A DNA stretch of 64,000 bases, taken from assembly GCF_965118895.1 (NCBI RefSeq), contig NZ_CBCPJJ010000023.1, forward strand, positions 62,001 through 126,000. Direction: 5' to 3'. Shown one piece after another: positions 63,665 to 64,000 of the stretch; position 1 is the stretch's first letter, and each line of letters starts with the position of its first letter. The position numbers were made by a program, and so were the translations under genes. This DNA comes from Rahnella inusitata_A (GTDB taxonomy: Bacteria > Pseudomonadota > Gammaproteobacteria > Enterobacterales > Enterobacteriaceae). The notes beneath the pieces were generated by a model. It was not told where the DNA came from. It saw nothing but the letters and a program-made list of their open reading frames with translations, and searched no databases.

Positions 63665-64000
63665 ATGAAGATTGGACTTTTCTACGGCTCCAGCACCTGT
63701 TACACCGAAATGGCCGCGGAGAAAATTCGCGATATTTTGGGCGAAGAACTGGTGGATTTGCACAACCTGAAAGACGTTGATCCGGACAAAATGCAAGACT
63801 ACAGCGTCCTGATCCTCGGTATCCCGACATGGGATTTTGGCGAGATCCAGGAAGACTGGGAAGCCGTCTGGAATCAACTTCCTACACTTAAACTGCGTGG
63901 CAAAATCGTGGCGATGTACGGCATGGGCGACCAGCTCGGTTACAGCGAATGGTTCCTCGATGCACTCGGCATGTTGTACCACCAGCTGGTGCCAATGGGC
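63665..64000 (+). CDS. fldB: Flavodoxin FldB, 5' part
   Basis: First 112 codons; the gene runs off the window. FMN-binding flavodoxin, low-potential electron carrier. The phosphate-binding loop is GLFYGSSTCYTE, and the FMN-flanking loops are GIPTWDFGEIQ and YGMGDQLGYSEWF, nearly identical to E. coli FldB. Divergent from xerD, as in E. coli. ATG 63653 is an alternative start. Confidence 0.95.
   Translation, partial: MKIGLFYGSSTCYTEMAAEKIRDILGEELVDLHNLKDVDPDKMQDYSVLILGIPTWDFGEIQEDWEAVWNQLPTLKLRGKIVAMYGMGDQLGYSEWFLDALGMLYHQLVPMG

Overview
The window is chromosomal DNA of a gamma-proteobacterium of the order Enterobacterales. Gene order and protein sequences fit the Rahnella/Serratia side of the order (family Yersiniaceae), but I cannot name a species from sequence alone. 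The backbone follows the E. coli 64-65 min region: ppdA-thyA-lgt-ptsP-rppH, DARS2 locus, mutH-ygdR-tas-lplT-aas, omrA, galR, lysA-lysR at the left end, and lysS-prfB-recJ-dsbC-xerD with fldB at the right end.

Left part (1-15 kb): thymidylate synthase and lipoprotein diacylglyceryl transferase, the nitrogen-PTS enzyme PtsP with the RNA 5'-end hydrolase RppH, a DnaA-box cluster at the DARS2 position, MutH, lipoprotein YgdR, aldo-keto reductase Tas, the lysophospholipid repair pair LplT-Aas, an OmrA/OmrB-type small RNA, a cytoplasmic molybdopterin S/N-oxide reductase and GalR.

Middle (15-34 kb) carries accessory metabolism between backbone genes. A beta-glucoside PTS cluster (IIA divergent from IIC, 6-phospho-beta-glucosidase, IIB, a UxuR-like GntR regulator and an acetyltransferase) has three helically phased operator-like palindromes. 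Next come lysA/lysR, an MFS efflux pump, a LysR regulator divergent from an atypical MBL-fold protein, a small TPR-like protein, a YddA-type ABC exporter, a HutC-type regulator with an alpha-glucoside-type PTS IIBC, and a Tat flavoprotein/c-type cytochrome pair whose flavoprotein gene has an in-frame amber stop.

Right-middle (35-50 kb): a four-gene RND efflux operon (adaptor, two inner-membrane pumps, outer-membrane channel) of MdtABC/MuxABC-OpmB layout, a translationally coupled C26 glutamine amidotransferase and VanY-type carboxypeptidase, sugar efflux protein SotB, a HBM-type chemoreceptor, and a DUF2000 gene divergent from an Lrp-family regulator.

52-57 kb: after argG there is an AT-rich stretch beside tRNA-Gly(CCC). 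It holds one orphan gene whose Cys-His-Asp layout resembles papain-like effector enzymes. A large repeat-linked modular protein with no visible signal peptide follows. These two genes are the most likely to hide undescribed biology. The housekeeping block lysS-prfB (programmed +1 frameshift)-recJ-dsbC-xerD and the start of fldB close the window.
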